Virus record (IMG/VR): IMGVR_UViG_3300001589_000079
Location: 1-32,465 of that record
Strand: one strand, 5' to 3'
Origin: a virus
DNA length: 32,465 nucleotides
The notes under the pieces were generated by a model. That model searched no databases, was not told where the DNA came from, and was given only the letters and a program-made list of their open reading frames with translations. This document shows positions 15,555 through 22,869 of this stretch, one piece after another. Each line of letters starts with the position of its first letter. The first letter of the stretch is position 1. Both the position numbers and the translations under genes were made by a program.

Positions 15555-16937
15555 TTAGAAGTCGTTCTTCTTTAAGAACTCGTGCATGTTCAGTGCTTGA
15601 TCAATAGTGCCTTTAGATTCTTCATCTTCTGCTTTTATTGAATTGCCACGTTTTAGTTGATCAACTAGTCCTGTAGTTGTCATTGTCATTGCATCTTCGT
15701 CGCCTTCTTCTAAATCTTCAATACGCAACGTATCAGGATTAAACTTTAAGTCTACTTTACTACCAACACCACTACTAGAACGTGTTTTCATAAACTGTAT
15801 CTGATACCTGCCACGTTCTCTCATAGCATTACTTGTAAATATACCTACAACATTATCTGCTGTTTGTATTTTACTAATACCACCTGCAATATGATGGTGG
15901 TCAAATTCTATTTCTTCTACTGCACCTCTGTTTAACTGCGATGCTGTTACCATTAGTAAATCTCTTTCCATTGCTAAGTTACGCAACTCCTCAGATACAT
16001 ATTTGTCTTTGATAAACAGATCACTTCCACTTACTTTATTACTAATAGGCATCATAAGATCTAAGTAATCAACAAGTAAGCAATCTATTTTTTCTCCACT
16101 AGCAATTTCATATTCTCGTAAAAATACTCTTAGATCATTACAATTAACACCATTGACCATTTGTTTTACTCTAAGTCTACCTGCACCTTTGGCCTTCATA
16201 CGAACTTTTAAGTCAACATCATCCATATTACGCATAACATCTCTTGTGCTATACCCACTTACCATTGCATCTAGACGCATACTAATAAGTTGCTCACTAA
16301 GTTCTAAACTAATATAAGCAACATTAAGTCCTGCAAGTGCCCAATTTACAGCAAAGTTCTGTAAGAACAAACTTTTACCTGCACCGGAACCACCTGCAAA
16401 GATTGTTATCTCGCCTCTGTTCATGCCACCATACAATTTTAAATCAATTCCTTTCCAACCTGTGCTTACTGCACCTGCTTGATCTTTGATCCATTGTAAT
16501 CTTGCTTTAGGATCTTCGAAATATTCTATTCCTAAGTCTTTTACAAGTCCAACCTGACTTGCGTTTTTAATCTTTTCTTCTACTGTTCCATAGTCTTGAT
16601 TTTCTAACAAGTCTGTGCTTTCAATAATTGCTTTTTCTAATGCTTTGTGTCTACAAAAAGTTTCAAACTCATTAATAAACCATTCATGATGATCTACTGT
16701 AACATTAGGAATAGGCTCTAGTTGTATGCCTGCTACAGCACTAACTTGCTCTGGAGTAGGAATGGAATTATGATTTTCGCTATGGCTTTTAAAAAGTTCT
16801 ACTGCTGACCTGTATTTTAAATTAAAATACTCAGGTTGCACGATGCTTTGGCACCTTGCAAACAAGTCTTGTTCACTCAATAAGAATCTCAAGAACAATT
16901 CTTGTGTTTCTTCGTTGTAATTTTTTATATCGCTCAT
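15555..16937 (-). CDS. 41: Replicative DNA helicase, DnaB/gp41 type
   Basis: The 460 residues compare with 475 in T4 gp41. This ring helicase unwinds DNA 5' to 3' at the phage fork and works with primase gp61. Residues 1-130 are the helical N-terminal domain. Residues 155-400 are the RecA-like motor: Walker A GGSGAGKS (182-189), then NVAYISLELSE (206-215, with the catalytic-type Glu), Walker B CLLVDYLD (286-293), and a Q-containing segment TASQLNR with a basic FMKTRSSSGVG stretch near the C-terminus. It is the last gene of the primase operon, overlapping the SGNH-like gene by ATGA. The ribosome site is weak, so translation is probably coupled. The assignment is secure. Confidence 0.97.
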   Translation of the reverse strand: MSDIKNYNEETQELFLRFLLSEQDLFARCQSIVQPEYFNLKYRSAVELFKSHSENHNSIPTPEQVSAVAGIQLEPIPNVTVDHHEWFINEFETFCRHKALEKAIIESTDLLENQDYGTVEEKIKNASQVGLVKDLGIEYFEDPKARLQWIKDQAGAVSTGWKGIDLKLYGGMNRGEITIFAGGSGAGKSLFLQNFAVNWALAGLNVAYISLELSEQLISMRLDAMVSGYSTRDVMRNMDDVDLKVRMKAKGAGRLRVKQMVNGVNCNDLRVFLREYEIASGEKIDCLLVDYLDLMMPISNKVSGSDLFIKDKYVSEELRNLAMERDLLMVTASQLNRGAVEEIEFDHHHIAGGISKIQTADNVVGIFTSNAMRERGRYQIQFMKTRSSSGVGSKVDLKFNPDTLRIEDLEEGDEDAMTMTTTGLVDQLKRGNSIKAEDEESKGTIDQALNMHEFLKKNDF

Positions 16938-17677
16938 AATTTTTCTAACTCACTTATTATATATCTATAAATTTCATAATGCCCGTCTTCGTTTGGATGA
17001 CAGTCGGTATCACTTTCAACAAGAGGGCCTTGCTTTCCTACAATGTAGCTCATAGGTTTTGTAAAGTATGGTGTAATGTGTTTAACATTTGGTATGCATT
17101 TCTCATCCATTGCTGTAAAAAGTAACTTAACACCTTTTGCTTTACATAACAGTTTTAAATTATTACACAATCCTAATATGTGTAATTCTCTGTCATTATT
17201 ACTTGTCATCATTTGATCGTTGAAAATTCTTATTTTATGTTGAAATTTATCTTCTAGTGTTTCTCCTAAATCATTTCTAAATACTTCTTTTTCTTCCCCT
17301 ATGTAGCCGTGGCCGCTTCTTTTAAATCCTTCTTGATTTAAAATATCTAATACTTCATATCTATCATAATCTTGAACAAACCCATCAAGTCCATAATTGA
17401 TATATACGTCTCTATCAAAATGGTTTAACTGTTCTGCTCTTATAAACATCTCACCTCTCTCCATTTTAGACAGTTGACAAATTACAACATCTAAATCATC
17501 ATTTGCTATAACATTTTCTATGCACATTCGTAATGCTCTAAATGAACTACCTCCATTTAAAGAATCATTAATAACAGATACATCTTGATTAAATAATTTA
17601 CACCAAGCCTTGCCGCCACGGTCTCTAAGACCTTGATGCCCTGCGGAAAAACTACAACCATTTATATAAATTTTCAT
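16934..17677 (-). CDS. SGNH/GDSL hydrolase-like protein, copy A (247 aa)
   Basis: It is a paralogue of the gene immediately upstream; the two are similar over the full length. It carries SGNH-type blocks: INGCSFSAGH (5-14; Ser9 candidate nucleophile), SLNGGSS (39-45, Gly block), DVVICQLS (62-69) and DCHPNEDGHYEIY (225-237; Asp225/His227 candidate catalytic pair). SGNH enzymes are esterases, lipases or sugar O-acyl hydrolases, and some are acyltransferase partners. No signal peptide is visible, so it acts in the cytoplasm. It is tightly coupled (ATGA) to both the second copy and gp41. Its substrate is unknown. A role in replication is suggested only by the operon. Confidence 0.8.
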   Translation of the reverse strand: MKIYINGCSFSAGHQGLRDRGGKAWCKLFNQDVSVINDSLNGGSSFRALRMCIENVIANDDLDVVICQLSKMERGEMFIRAEQLNHFDRDVYINYGLDGFVQDYDRYEVLDILNQEGFKRSGHGYIGEEKEVFRNDLGETLEDKFQHKIRIFNDQMMTSNNDRELHILGLCNNLKLLCKAKGVKLLFTAMDEKCIPNVKHITPYFTKPMSYIVGKQGPLVESDTDCHPNEDGHYEIYRYIISELEKL

Positions 17678-18390
17678 AGTTTCTTCAACTCACTTAATAT
17701 ATATTTGTAAATTTCATAATGTCCTGCTTCGTTTGGATGGTTGTCCTCTGCACTTTCAACTAGTGACCCTGTTCTACCTATAATATGACTCATAGGTTTT
17801 GTAATGTAGGGCATTAACGTCATATCACCATGGTAAGACGGAACACAAATTGAGCTCATTGCTGTGAACAAAAGTTTTATACCTTTTATTTTGCATAACT
17901 TTTCTAAGTTATTACATAATGCTAATATTTCAATTTGTCTTTGCCACTCAGGTACAATTACTGTATTATGCCATAATATATTTTTATGGAAATATACATC
18001 CTCTATAGATTCTCCTTTTTCATTAAAGAATTGTGTATCTTTTCTTGTTGTAAACCCTTGCTGTTTGAAAACTTCTATTTCTTTTTCACCTAAAATAAAC
18101 CTATTAGTAATATAGTTAATATACATGCCTAGATCTTGATGAAAAAATTCTCCTCTATGCGGATTAGACAACTGACAGATTATAACATCTACTTCTTGAT
18201 TTTTCTGTCCATGACGCATTGCTCTATCCATACACATACGCAATGATCTGTGTGAACTTCCTCCTGATAGAGACTCATTTTCAACACGATATCCATTGTT
18301 ACTTAGGTGCTGTGGCCAAAGTTTGCCGTTACGTTCTATGAGGGCATTATGTCCATGAGAGAAACTACAACCATTTACATATACGATCAT
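17674..18390 (-). CDS. SGNH/GDSL hydrolase-like protein, copy B (238 aa)
   Basis: It shares block order with copy A: VNGCSFSHGH (5-14), SLSGGSSHRSLRMCMDR, DVIICQLS, LLFTAMSSIC and the final DNHPNEAGHYEIY near residues 216-228. It keeps the candidate Ser and Asp/His residues, so both copies look potentially active. No signal peptide or membrane segment is visible. It lies between primase gp61 and copy A, with ATGA overlaps on both sides. The tandem arrangement indicates a duplication followed by divergence. The function is not known. Confidence 0.8.
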   Translation of the reverse strand: MIVYVNGCSFSHGHNALIERNGKLWPQHLSNNGYRVENESLSGGSSHRSLRMCMDRAMRHGQKNQEVDVIICQLSNPHRGEFFHQDLGMYINYITNRFILGEKEIEVFKQQGFTTRKDTQFFNEKGESIEDVYFHKNILWHNTVIVPEWQRQIEILALCNNLEKLCKIKGIKLLFTAMSSICVPSYHGDMTLMPYITKPMSHIIGRTGSLVESAEDNHPNEAGHYEIYKYILSELKKL

Positions 18391-19364
18391 AGCATTTTAC
18401 CCTTTACTCGTGCTTTTATCTTGTTGCTAGTAGCATGTTTAATGATACTTGATACTGTGGCCAGCCTTCCATATTTTAAAACGGCATCTGCGGCGTCTTT
18501 AATTTCTACATGCCATGGTGGAAAACTTACTTCCCAATCTAATGCTATTGCTTGTTCTATCAAATCTTTTCCTGCATCATCTCTGTCTGGGCATAATATA
18601 ATTCTTTGTCCTAATTTTTCTATTAGTTGTGCCTGCTCTGGGCCAACACTATTACCTTGTATAGATACTCCGTCTATAAGTATTGCATCGAACGTGCCTT
18701 CTGTGACAATTACAACTTCTCTTTTGCTGTCAGCAAATCTATCTACATTAAATACAAAGCCAGGTTGCATGTTGTGTAAGTATTTTGCAGTTTGCTTGTT
18801 AGGTGGATTTATGTGTCTTGCTGTCCACCCTACTAAGTCACCGTTATATGAAAAGGGAACTACTAATCTTTGCTTATATAATGTTTCATCAAAATAAAGC
18901 AATGGATATAGACCGTATAGTCCCCTATCAATTGCGTACTGCTTCACTCGATGCCCATCTGGTAAGTCATCTACTGCTGAAGCATTTTCGGGTAAGTCTA
19001 CTTTATTAAATTTAGACAAAGAGTAAACGTATTCTGTAGTATCTTCTTGCTCTAACAATTCTTGATGTTTAAGCAATTCTACTTGTAACTTATGTAGTTC
19101 AGTTTGATCTACGCCTAGTGTTGTTACTAGTTCTTTAAATTTGCCACCTAAGTGAGGATTTGGTGCCCATCCTGTTTTATATCCGCAGTTAAAACAATTA
19201 AAAGATATTTTAGCACCACTAGTTATAATGCCACCTCTTTTTCTATTGTCACTACACATAGGACAGTTTAATGTTGTCCAACCACTAGGAGTTCTACTTG
19301 TATTAACAGGTAAATGATCGAAGACAAGTCGATGCACTTGTTCTACTAGTGAGTCTATATCCAT
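18387..19364 (-). CDS. 61: DNA primase, gp61 type
   Basis: The 325 residues compare with about 342 in T4 gp61. It makes RNA primers for lagging-strand synthesis with helicase gp41. The N-terminal zinc finger is CPMC (34-37) with CFNC (57-60). The TOPRIM catalytic core has VIVTEGTFDA (218-227; Glu222) and LCPDRDDAGK (257-266; Asp260, Asp262, Asp263). The ATG at 19362-19364 coincides with the predicted transcription start of a consensus sigma70 promoter, so the mRNA is probably leaderless. It is the first gene of a four-gene operon with gp41 last. Confidence 0.96.
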   Translation of the reverse strand: MDIDSLVEQVHRLVFDHLPVNTSRTPSGWTTLNCPMCSDNRKRGGIITSGAKISFNCFNCGYKTGWAPNPHLGGKFKELVTTLGVDQTELHKLQVELLKHQELLEQEDTTEYVYSLSKFNKVDLPENASAVDDLPDGHRVKQYAIDRGLYGLYPLLYFDETLYKQRLVVPFSYNGDLVGWTARHINPPNKQTAKYLHNMQPGFVFNVDRFADSKREVVIVTEGTFDAILIDGVSIQGNSVGPEQAQLIEKLGQRIILCPDRDDAGKDLIEQAIALDWEVSFPPWHVEIKDAADAVLKYGRLATVSSIIKHATSNKIKARVKGKML

Positions 19365-19370
19365 AAGTTT

Positions 19371-19398
19371 ATTATACAGGATATATTTAATATGTCAA
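19371..19398 (-). promoter_or_regulatory. Consensus sigma70 promoter for the primase-helicase operon
   Basis: On the minus strand TTGACA (19393-19398), a 16-base spacer and TATAAT (19371-19376) preceded by TG. The predicted start about 7 bases after the -10 box falls on the A of the primase ATG, giving a leaderless mRNA. Confidence 0.85.
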
Positions 19399-19399
19399 G

Positions 19400-20200
19400 T
19401 TAATTTCTTAAAAGAATCTGAGTAACTGAACCGGAAGTTGGGTATGTTAAGCATCTAATCCAGTTTGCATTAATTGTAAATGTTTGATGATTTAGATTAC
19501 TAGCGGCCGTAAATGCAACATTAGATATATTAAACCAATCATTACTTGCATCGTCTGGATTAGGTGCATTTTCTATAATACTGCCTTGTATCAAAATATT
19601 GCCTGTAAATGTTGAAGGGTAAATTGCTAAAGAGTGTCTTGCGTCCTGGAAGTTTCTGTCTTGGTTACCATACATAGAACTAGTTGTAAAAATATTTGCA
19701 CTATCGCCTAGCATTGTGTTAGCAACCTGTGTAAATACATTGGCTACCTGTGTAGCAGTTGGTTCTATTACACCATCTGCAAGTATCTCTACGTCCATTG
19801 ACACACCGTGATCTTGATTTGAGTAGACCGGCATGTTTTTAGTTTCTGCAGAATCTTTTGTAAGATACATTTTATATAATCCAGGATCTATGTTAGTAAG
19901 ATCTCCTTCATTTAAAAATAATTTTATTATGCCAATGCTATTAGTATCTTCACATCTTCTTGTTAGCATTCTCTTTTTAGTTGTTGGATTGTATATATGT
20001 GCCCATAGAGTTTCACTAAAAACATTTTGTAGTTTTCTGTCTCTATTGCGTATATTAAAAGTAAGTTCGTTACTAAATCCTTTATGTGCTTTTAATTTTC
20101 TATTGTTCATAGGTCTGTTGTCCAAATAAAGAGAGTCGGTAGTAACCACTAAATCTACTGGGTCGTCGTATAAATATAATCTGTGATCTCCATCGCTCAT
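19400..20200 (-). CDS. Late virion-type protein, 266 aa
   Basis: This beta-rich protein is high in Asn, Thr and Ser, with no signal peptide. The N-terminal half (to about 130) looks like a beta domain with a charged loop region. The C-terminal part ends in TYPTSGSVTQILLRN, a type of ending I recall from T4-like marine phage virion proteins. No enzyme motif is visible. A late promoter (20226-20233) lies 25 bases upstream of its ATG. It therefore forms a late island inside the replication region. A structural role, for example tail, baseplate or fibre, is inferred from promoter and composition. Confidence 0.82.
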   Translation of the reverse strand: MSDGDHRLYLYDDPVDLVVTTDSLYLDNRPMNNRKLKAHKGFSNELTFNIRNRDRKLQNVFSETLWAHIYNPTTKKRMLTRRCEDTNSIGIIKLFLNEGDLTNIDPGLYKMYLTKDSAETKNMPVYSNQDHGVSMDVEILADGVIEPTATQVANVFTQVANTMLGDSANIFTTSSMYGNQDRNFQDARHSLAIYPSTFTGNILIQGSIIENAPNPDDASNDWFNISNVAFTAASNLNHQTFTINANWIRCLTYPTSGSVTQILLRN

Positions 20201-20225
20201 GTTTTTTATAACCTTTATGTATTAG

Positions 20226-20233
20226 TATTTATC
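20226..20233 (-). promoter_or_regulatory. Late promoter octamer GATAAATA
   Basis: The minus-strand GATAAATA lies in the 40 to 55-base divergent gap between the 266-residue virion-type gene and the plus-strand gene. No clear promoter for the plus-strand gene is visible in the same gap. Confidence 0.7.
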
Positions 20234-20255
20234 TTTCTAGATGGTAAATATCATT

Positions 20256-20621
20256 ATGCAAGAAAAGTATCAAGAAAAGTTTCCGTTCATTACTGGTCTA
20301 AAGTATGGCGAAGCAGAACATTTTGGTATTGTTGTAAACTATGATAATTCTATAATTACATTTTATGACATACAGAAAATTAAAAACTTAGACGACACCA
20401 AAATACTTTTGGAACTTGGAGATACATGGTGGTGGGAGTCAAATCGAATGATGCCCATAGATGTATTTTTGCATCACGAACTGAAATCATTTCGTCCTTA
20501 CCTAACAACCTTTATTATGAAAGATGTTACTCACCTATTTGGTCCAATGACAACTCTTCAAAATCTTTTAAAGAAAAGAATTAAGCGAAGAGGAATACAG
20601 TTAATTAGGAAGTCTGATTAA
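20256..20621 (+). CDS. Small conserved phage protein, 121 aa, the only plus-strand gene
   Basis: I prefer the ATG at 20256, giving MQEKYQEKFPFITG, because the homologues I recall begin there; ATG 20241 would add five residues. Neither has a good ribosome site. The protein is compact, with Trp-rich WWWESNRMMPIDVFL in the middle and a basic C-terminus (KKRIKRRGIQLIRK), suggesting nucleic-acid or protein binding. Similar proteins are common in T4-like cyanophages and are uncharacterised. It is divergent from the virion-type gene and convergent with the DnaE-like gene, whose 3' end it overlaps by 17 bases. The function is unknown. Confidence 0.8.
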   Translation: MQEKYQEKFPFITGLKYGEAEHFGIVVNYDNSIITFYDIQKIKNLDDTKILLELGDTWWWESNRMMPIDVFLHHELKSFRPYLTTFIMKDVTHLFGPMTTLQNLLKKRIKRRGIQLIRKSD

Positions 20622-21183
20622 GATTTTCTAGTATAGAATTTAATTGAACAGTAATTGCTAAAGCATAACCCATTGCGTGGCTTTGTTTAAAAAAGTAGTC
20701 ATCTGTTTTTACCCAAACTTCTTTTTCAATATCCTTCCAATCCTTTCCAACCAAGTGCCTTTTACCTGGTCTTATCATTGCAAGTATCATTGCTAATTGT
20801 TCTATGTTTTTAGGTTGGTGCTGTTTTACTATTTCAAAATGTTTTGCAATGTGAAATAGTTGTTCAACTATTTCTTTATGTCCAAATAGTTCCCACATTG
20901 GTTCTGTTGCAATAAGTCTATCTAAATGTTCTTCATCTTTAATATCTTTGTATATATGATTATTTAAAAAGTCAACTTTAAACCAACCTTCTTGTTCTGC
21001 TTGTTTGTGATCTATTGTGCTATAGCCTTCTAATGGAAATTTAGGAATGTTCTGAAAGTAGACACCAGTATTGTGTTTGGTAAACGTACCATCCTTTTCA
21101 ATACTTGCAGGCGTATGCTTAACTAATCTGAGAAAGTCATCTCTATTAGCCATATCAATGTCTACATCAAAATCAATTTTCAC
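20605..21183 (-). CDS. Miniature DNA polymerase III alpha (DnaE)-like catalytic core, 192 aa
   Basis: The protein looks like bacterial DnaE reduced to its active-site pieces, in the same order. DFDVDIDMANRDDFLRLV (4-21) matches E. coli DFDVDFCMEKRDQVIEHV, so Asp6 and Asp8 match catalytic Asp401 and Asp403. TKHNTGVYF (35-43) matches GKHAGGVVI. GWFKVDFLNN (66-75) matches GLVKFDFLGL, so Asp71 matches Asp555. QPKNIEQLAMILAMIRPG (123-140) matches QPDCFEDMIALVALFRPG. FFKQSHAMGYAL (164-175) matches GFNKSHSAAYAL. The PHP domain, most of the fingers, the clamp-binding and OB parts are absent. It starts with GTG (21181-21183), overlapping MazG by 11 bases. The E. coli alignment is from memory and should be verified; polymerase activity is not certain. 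Confidence 0.7.
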   Translation of the reverse strand: MKIDFDVDIDMANRDDFLRLVKHTPASIEKDGTFTKHNTGVYFQNIPKFPLEGYSTIDHKQAEQEGWFKVDFLNNHIYKDIKDEEHLDRLIATEPMWELFGHKEIVEQLFHIAKHFEIVKQHQPKNIEQLAMILAMIRPGKRHLVGKDWKDIEKEVWVKTDDYFFKQSHAMGYALAITVQLNSILENLNQTS

Positions 21184-21433
21184 TGAACAACAAACTCCAT
21201 TTAATTAGTTTTTCTTTTTTAATTTGCATACGTTCTTGTATTTGCTCATCACTTACTAATCCATTATTTTTTAAAATATCTATCATACACATTACATCGC
21301 CTATTTCATCTTGTAAGTTTGAAAGATCGTTTGGGCATTGGTCTTTTTCAAAACGTATAATTTTACTACATGCTTGACTAAGTTCTGCACACTCTTCCAT
21401 TGTGATGACTAACATTTCTTGTTTTCTATTCAT
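21173..21433 (-). CDS. mazG: MazG-like nucleotide pyrophosphohydrolase, copy A (86 aa)
   Basis: A minimal all-alpha NTP pyrophosphohydrolase: EECAEL (13-18) and DEIGDVMCMID (43-53) give the E-x-x-E and E-x-x-D metal-binding motifs of the MazG/dUTPase-like fold. Such enzymes hydrolyse (d)NTPs, or possibly other nucleotides, to monophosphates. Phage MazG has been linked to nucleotide recycling or control of (p)ppGpp-type signals. It is adjacent to a second, diverged MazG-like gene with a 1-base overlap, and to the DnaE-like gene. The substrate cannot be told from sequence. Confidence 0.88.
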   Translation of the reverse strand: MNRKQEMLVITMEECAELSQACSKIIRFEKDQCPNDLSNLQDEIGDVMCMIDILKNNGLVSDEQIQERMQIKKEKLIKWSLLFSEN

Positions 21434-21723
21434 TATTCTTCCTTAACAAATATTCCATCTACCATTTTGCCTTTGCGATCTTTTATATCCTCATAAGCAA
21501 CACCTAAGCATTCTTCTAATGTTGTGCCTTCTCTTTCAGCAATGTTAATAAGAATAACTAGACAATCTCCAATGTCGTCTTTTACATCTTCTCCTTTACA
21601 AACACTATCTGATAGTTCTCCAACTTCTTGTATTAATTTTAATACTTGGTCTTTACTAGTTGCACCATCAATTAAGTTTCTATCATGATGCCATTGCGAT
21701 GTTTTTTCAATTAAGTCCTTCAT
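21433..21723 (-). CDS. mazG: MazG-like nucleotide pyrophosphohydrolase, copy B (96 aa)
   Basis: I choose the ATG at 21721-21723 (MKDLIEKTSQW), which has AGGAG five bases upstream. A longer frame to 21753 would overlap the upstream gene by 22 bases. It keeps the pair of metal motifs, EVGELSD and DDIGDCLVILIN. The sequence differs clearly from copy A, so the two may have different substrates. It sits between the zinc-finger gene and copy A. The family assignment is good; specificity is unknown. Confidence 0.87.
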   Translation of the reverse strand: MKDLIEKTSQWHHDRNLIDGATSKDQVLKLIQEVGELSDSVCKGEDVKDDIGDCLVILINIAEREGTTLEECLGVAYEDIKDRKGKMVDGIFVKEE

Positions 21724-21731
21724 TCTATCTC

Positions 21732-22448
21732 CTATAATCTTGCTACTTGGCAAGTCTTTTTAATTTCTGCTACTTCTTCTTTGTTGGCTAAAAATACTTT
21801 CATCCAAAATTTAGAATCTATTATATCTTTTATCATATCTACTTGCTCAGAACTAAAACGTCTAAACAAGTCATTTCCGGAGTCACTTAAATACATAACC
21901 CATGGTGACACTTTTGCTGAACGTATATCATGAACTGCTCTTGGTGTAGATACTTCTTTAAAATATTCACTATAATCTTTATTATTATCCTTTGCCCATT
22001 CAGACAAATACATTATTGTTCTTTCTAATGCTTTTAATCCAGGCTCTTTTTTAACATATAATAATAAAAATTCATCATACATTTTATCTTTATGCCAATC
22101 TGCTAGTTTCTTTCCGTTCTTGATTAACCATTTTGCAAATTCTTCTGGTTGCAAATATTCGTTTCTAATGCAACTTCTTCCAAACTTTGTAAAGCCTTCA
22201 TAGTATTGACTTCTAATAAAATCTTCTTGAGACTTTGCCTTACTTGCTGTTGTATTCAATTCATAAAACATTTGAAATACTCTATACCCTAGCCTAGTAT
22301 GTGTTAAATCTTTGTCTGCATATCTTCTTTTCTTAACACACATATGAGCACTTAGAGTTCTTTCACTCATAAAGTTTTTGTTACACCATTTACAGGTGTT
22401 ACTTTCCAAAGATGTCTTTGATTGTTTTGTCATCGTATCCGTAGTCAT
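21732..22448 (-). CDS. Zinc-finger protein, 238 aa, conserved in T4-like marine phages
   Basis: An N-terminal zinc-finger-like motif, CKWCNKNFMSERTLSAHMC (19-37), is C2H2/C2HC-like. It is followed by about 200 residues of mostly helical, charged sequence without a known domain. The ATG at 22446-22448 lies inside the end of the gp62-like gene (50-base overlap) with AAAGG nine bases upstream. The long overlap suggests coupled translation. From memory, T4-like cyanophages carry a similar protein next to gp62. A role in DNA or RNA binding during replication or transcription is likely but not shown. Confidence 0.8.
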   Translation of the reverse strand: MTTDTMTKQSKTSLESNTCKWCNKNFMSERTLSAHMCVKKRRYADKDLTHTRLGYRVFQMFYELNTTASKAKSQEDFIRSQYYEGFTKFGRSCIRNEYLQPEEFAKWLIKNGKKLADWHKDKMYDEFLLLYVKKEPGLKALERTIMYLSEWAKDNNKDYSEYFKEVSTPRAVHDIRSAKVSPWVMYLSDSGNDLFRRFSSEQVDMIKDIIDSKFWMKVFLANKEEVAEIKKTCQVARL

Positions 22449-22869
22449 ATGCCAATGCCTTTAATTCATTATTACTGTTTAACTTAATCATCAATTCTAT
22501 ATCTTCTGGTTTACTATGCGGATATAAACCATATAAGAATTCTGATATTTTATTTTTCTTCTTTTTAGCATTGGGTGGTTTTAAGTAAGGGTGGAATTGT
22601 ATTTTGCCAACACCACATGCACTAAGTAATAACCACTGTAGTTCAGGATGCTTACTAACTTCCATAAACTGAAAGTTTACTAATTCATTTGTAAGATATA
22701 TGTAGTTTGCGGCATCTCGACCTTGCACACTACTGCAATATCTCATCATCATCCAGGCACTAAATGCCTTTTTCTGTTCAGCAGTAAGACGATTATAAAA
22801 ACCTCTGTCTTTCTTATCGACAGCCGCCATTACATCTTTAAGTGCTATTGCTGGTAACTTTTTAGCCAT
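22399..22869 (-). CDS. 62: Probable DNA polymerase clamp-loader small subunit, gp62-like
   Basis: The 156 residues (T4 gp62 has 187) are largely helical with short basic stretches. The pattern of a central EVSKHPELQWLLLSACGVGKIQFHPYL segment and a C-terminal LKALAYDYGYDDKTIKDIFG segment resembles gp62 of marine T4-like phages. In T4, gp62 joins the gp44 ATPase to load the sliding clamp gp45. It has no ATPase motif, as expected. The ATG overlaps the apt stop (TAATG), with AAGGA as ribosome site. gp44 and gp45 are not in the window. The call rests on remembered family pattern and is moderate. Confidence 0.6.
   Translation of the reverse strand: MAKKLPAIALKDVMAAVDKKDRGFYNRLTAEQKKAFSAWMMMRYCSSVQGRDAANYIYLTNELVNFQFMEVSKHPELQWLLLSACGVGKIQFHPYLKPPNAKKKKNKISEFLYGLYPHSKPEDIELMIKLNSNNELKALAYDYGYDDKTIKDIFGK

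Noticed and set aside
18307-18897. A 196-codon plus-strand open frame
   Set aside because: It runs opposite the primase and SGNH-like genes, has no ribosome site and its translation has no protein-like pattern; it is a shadow of the real minus-strand genes.
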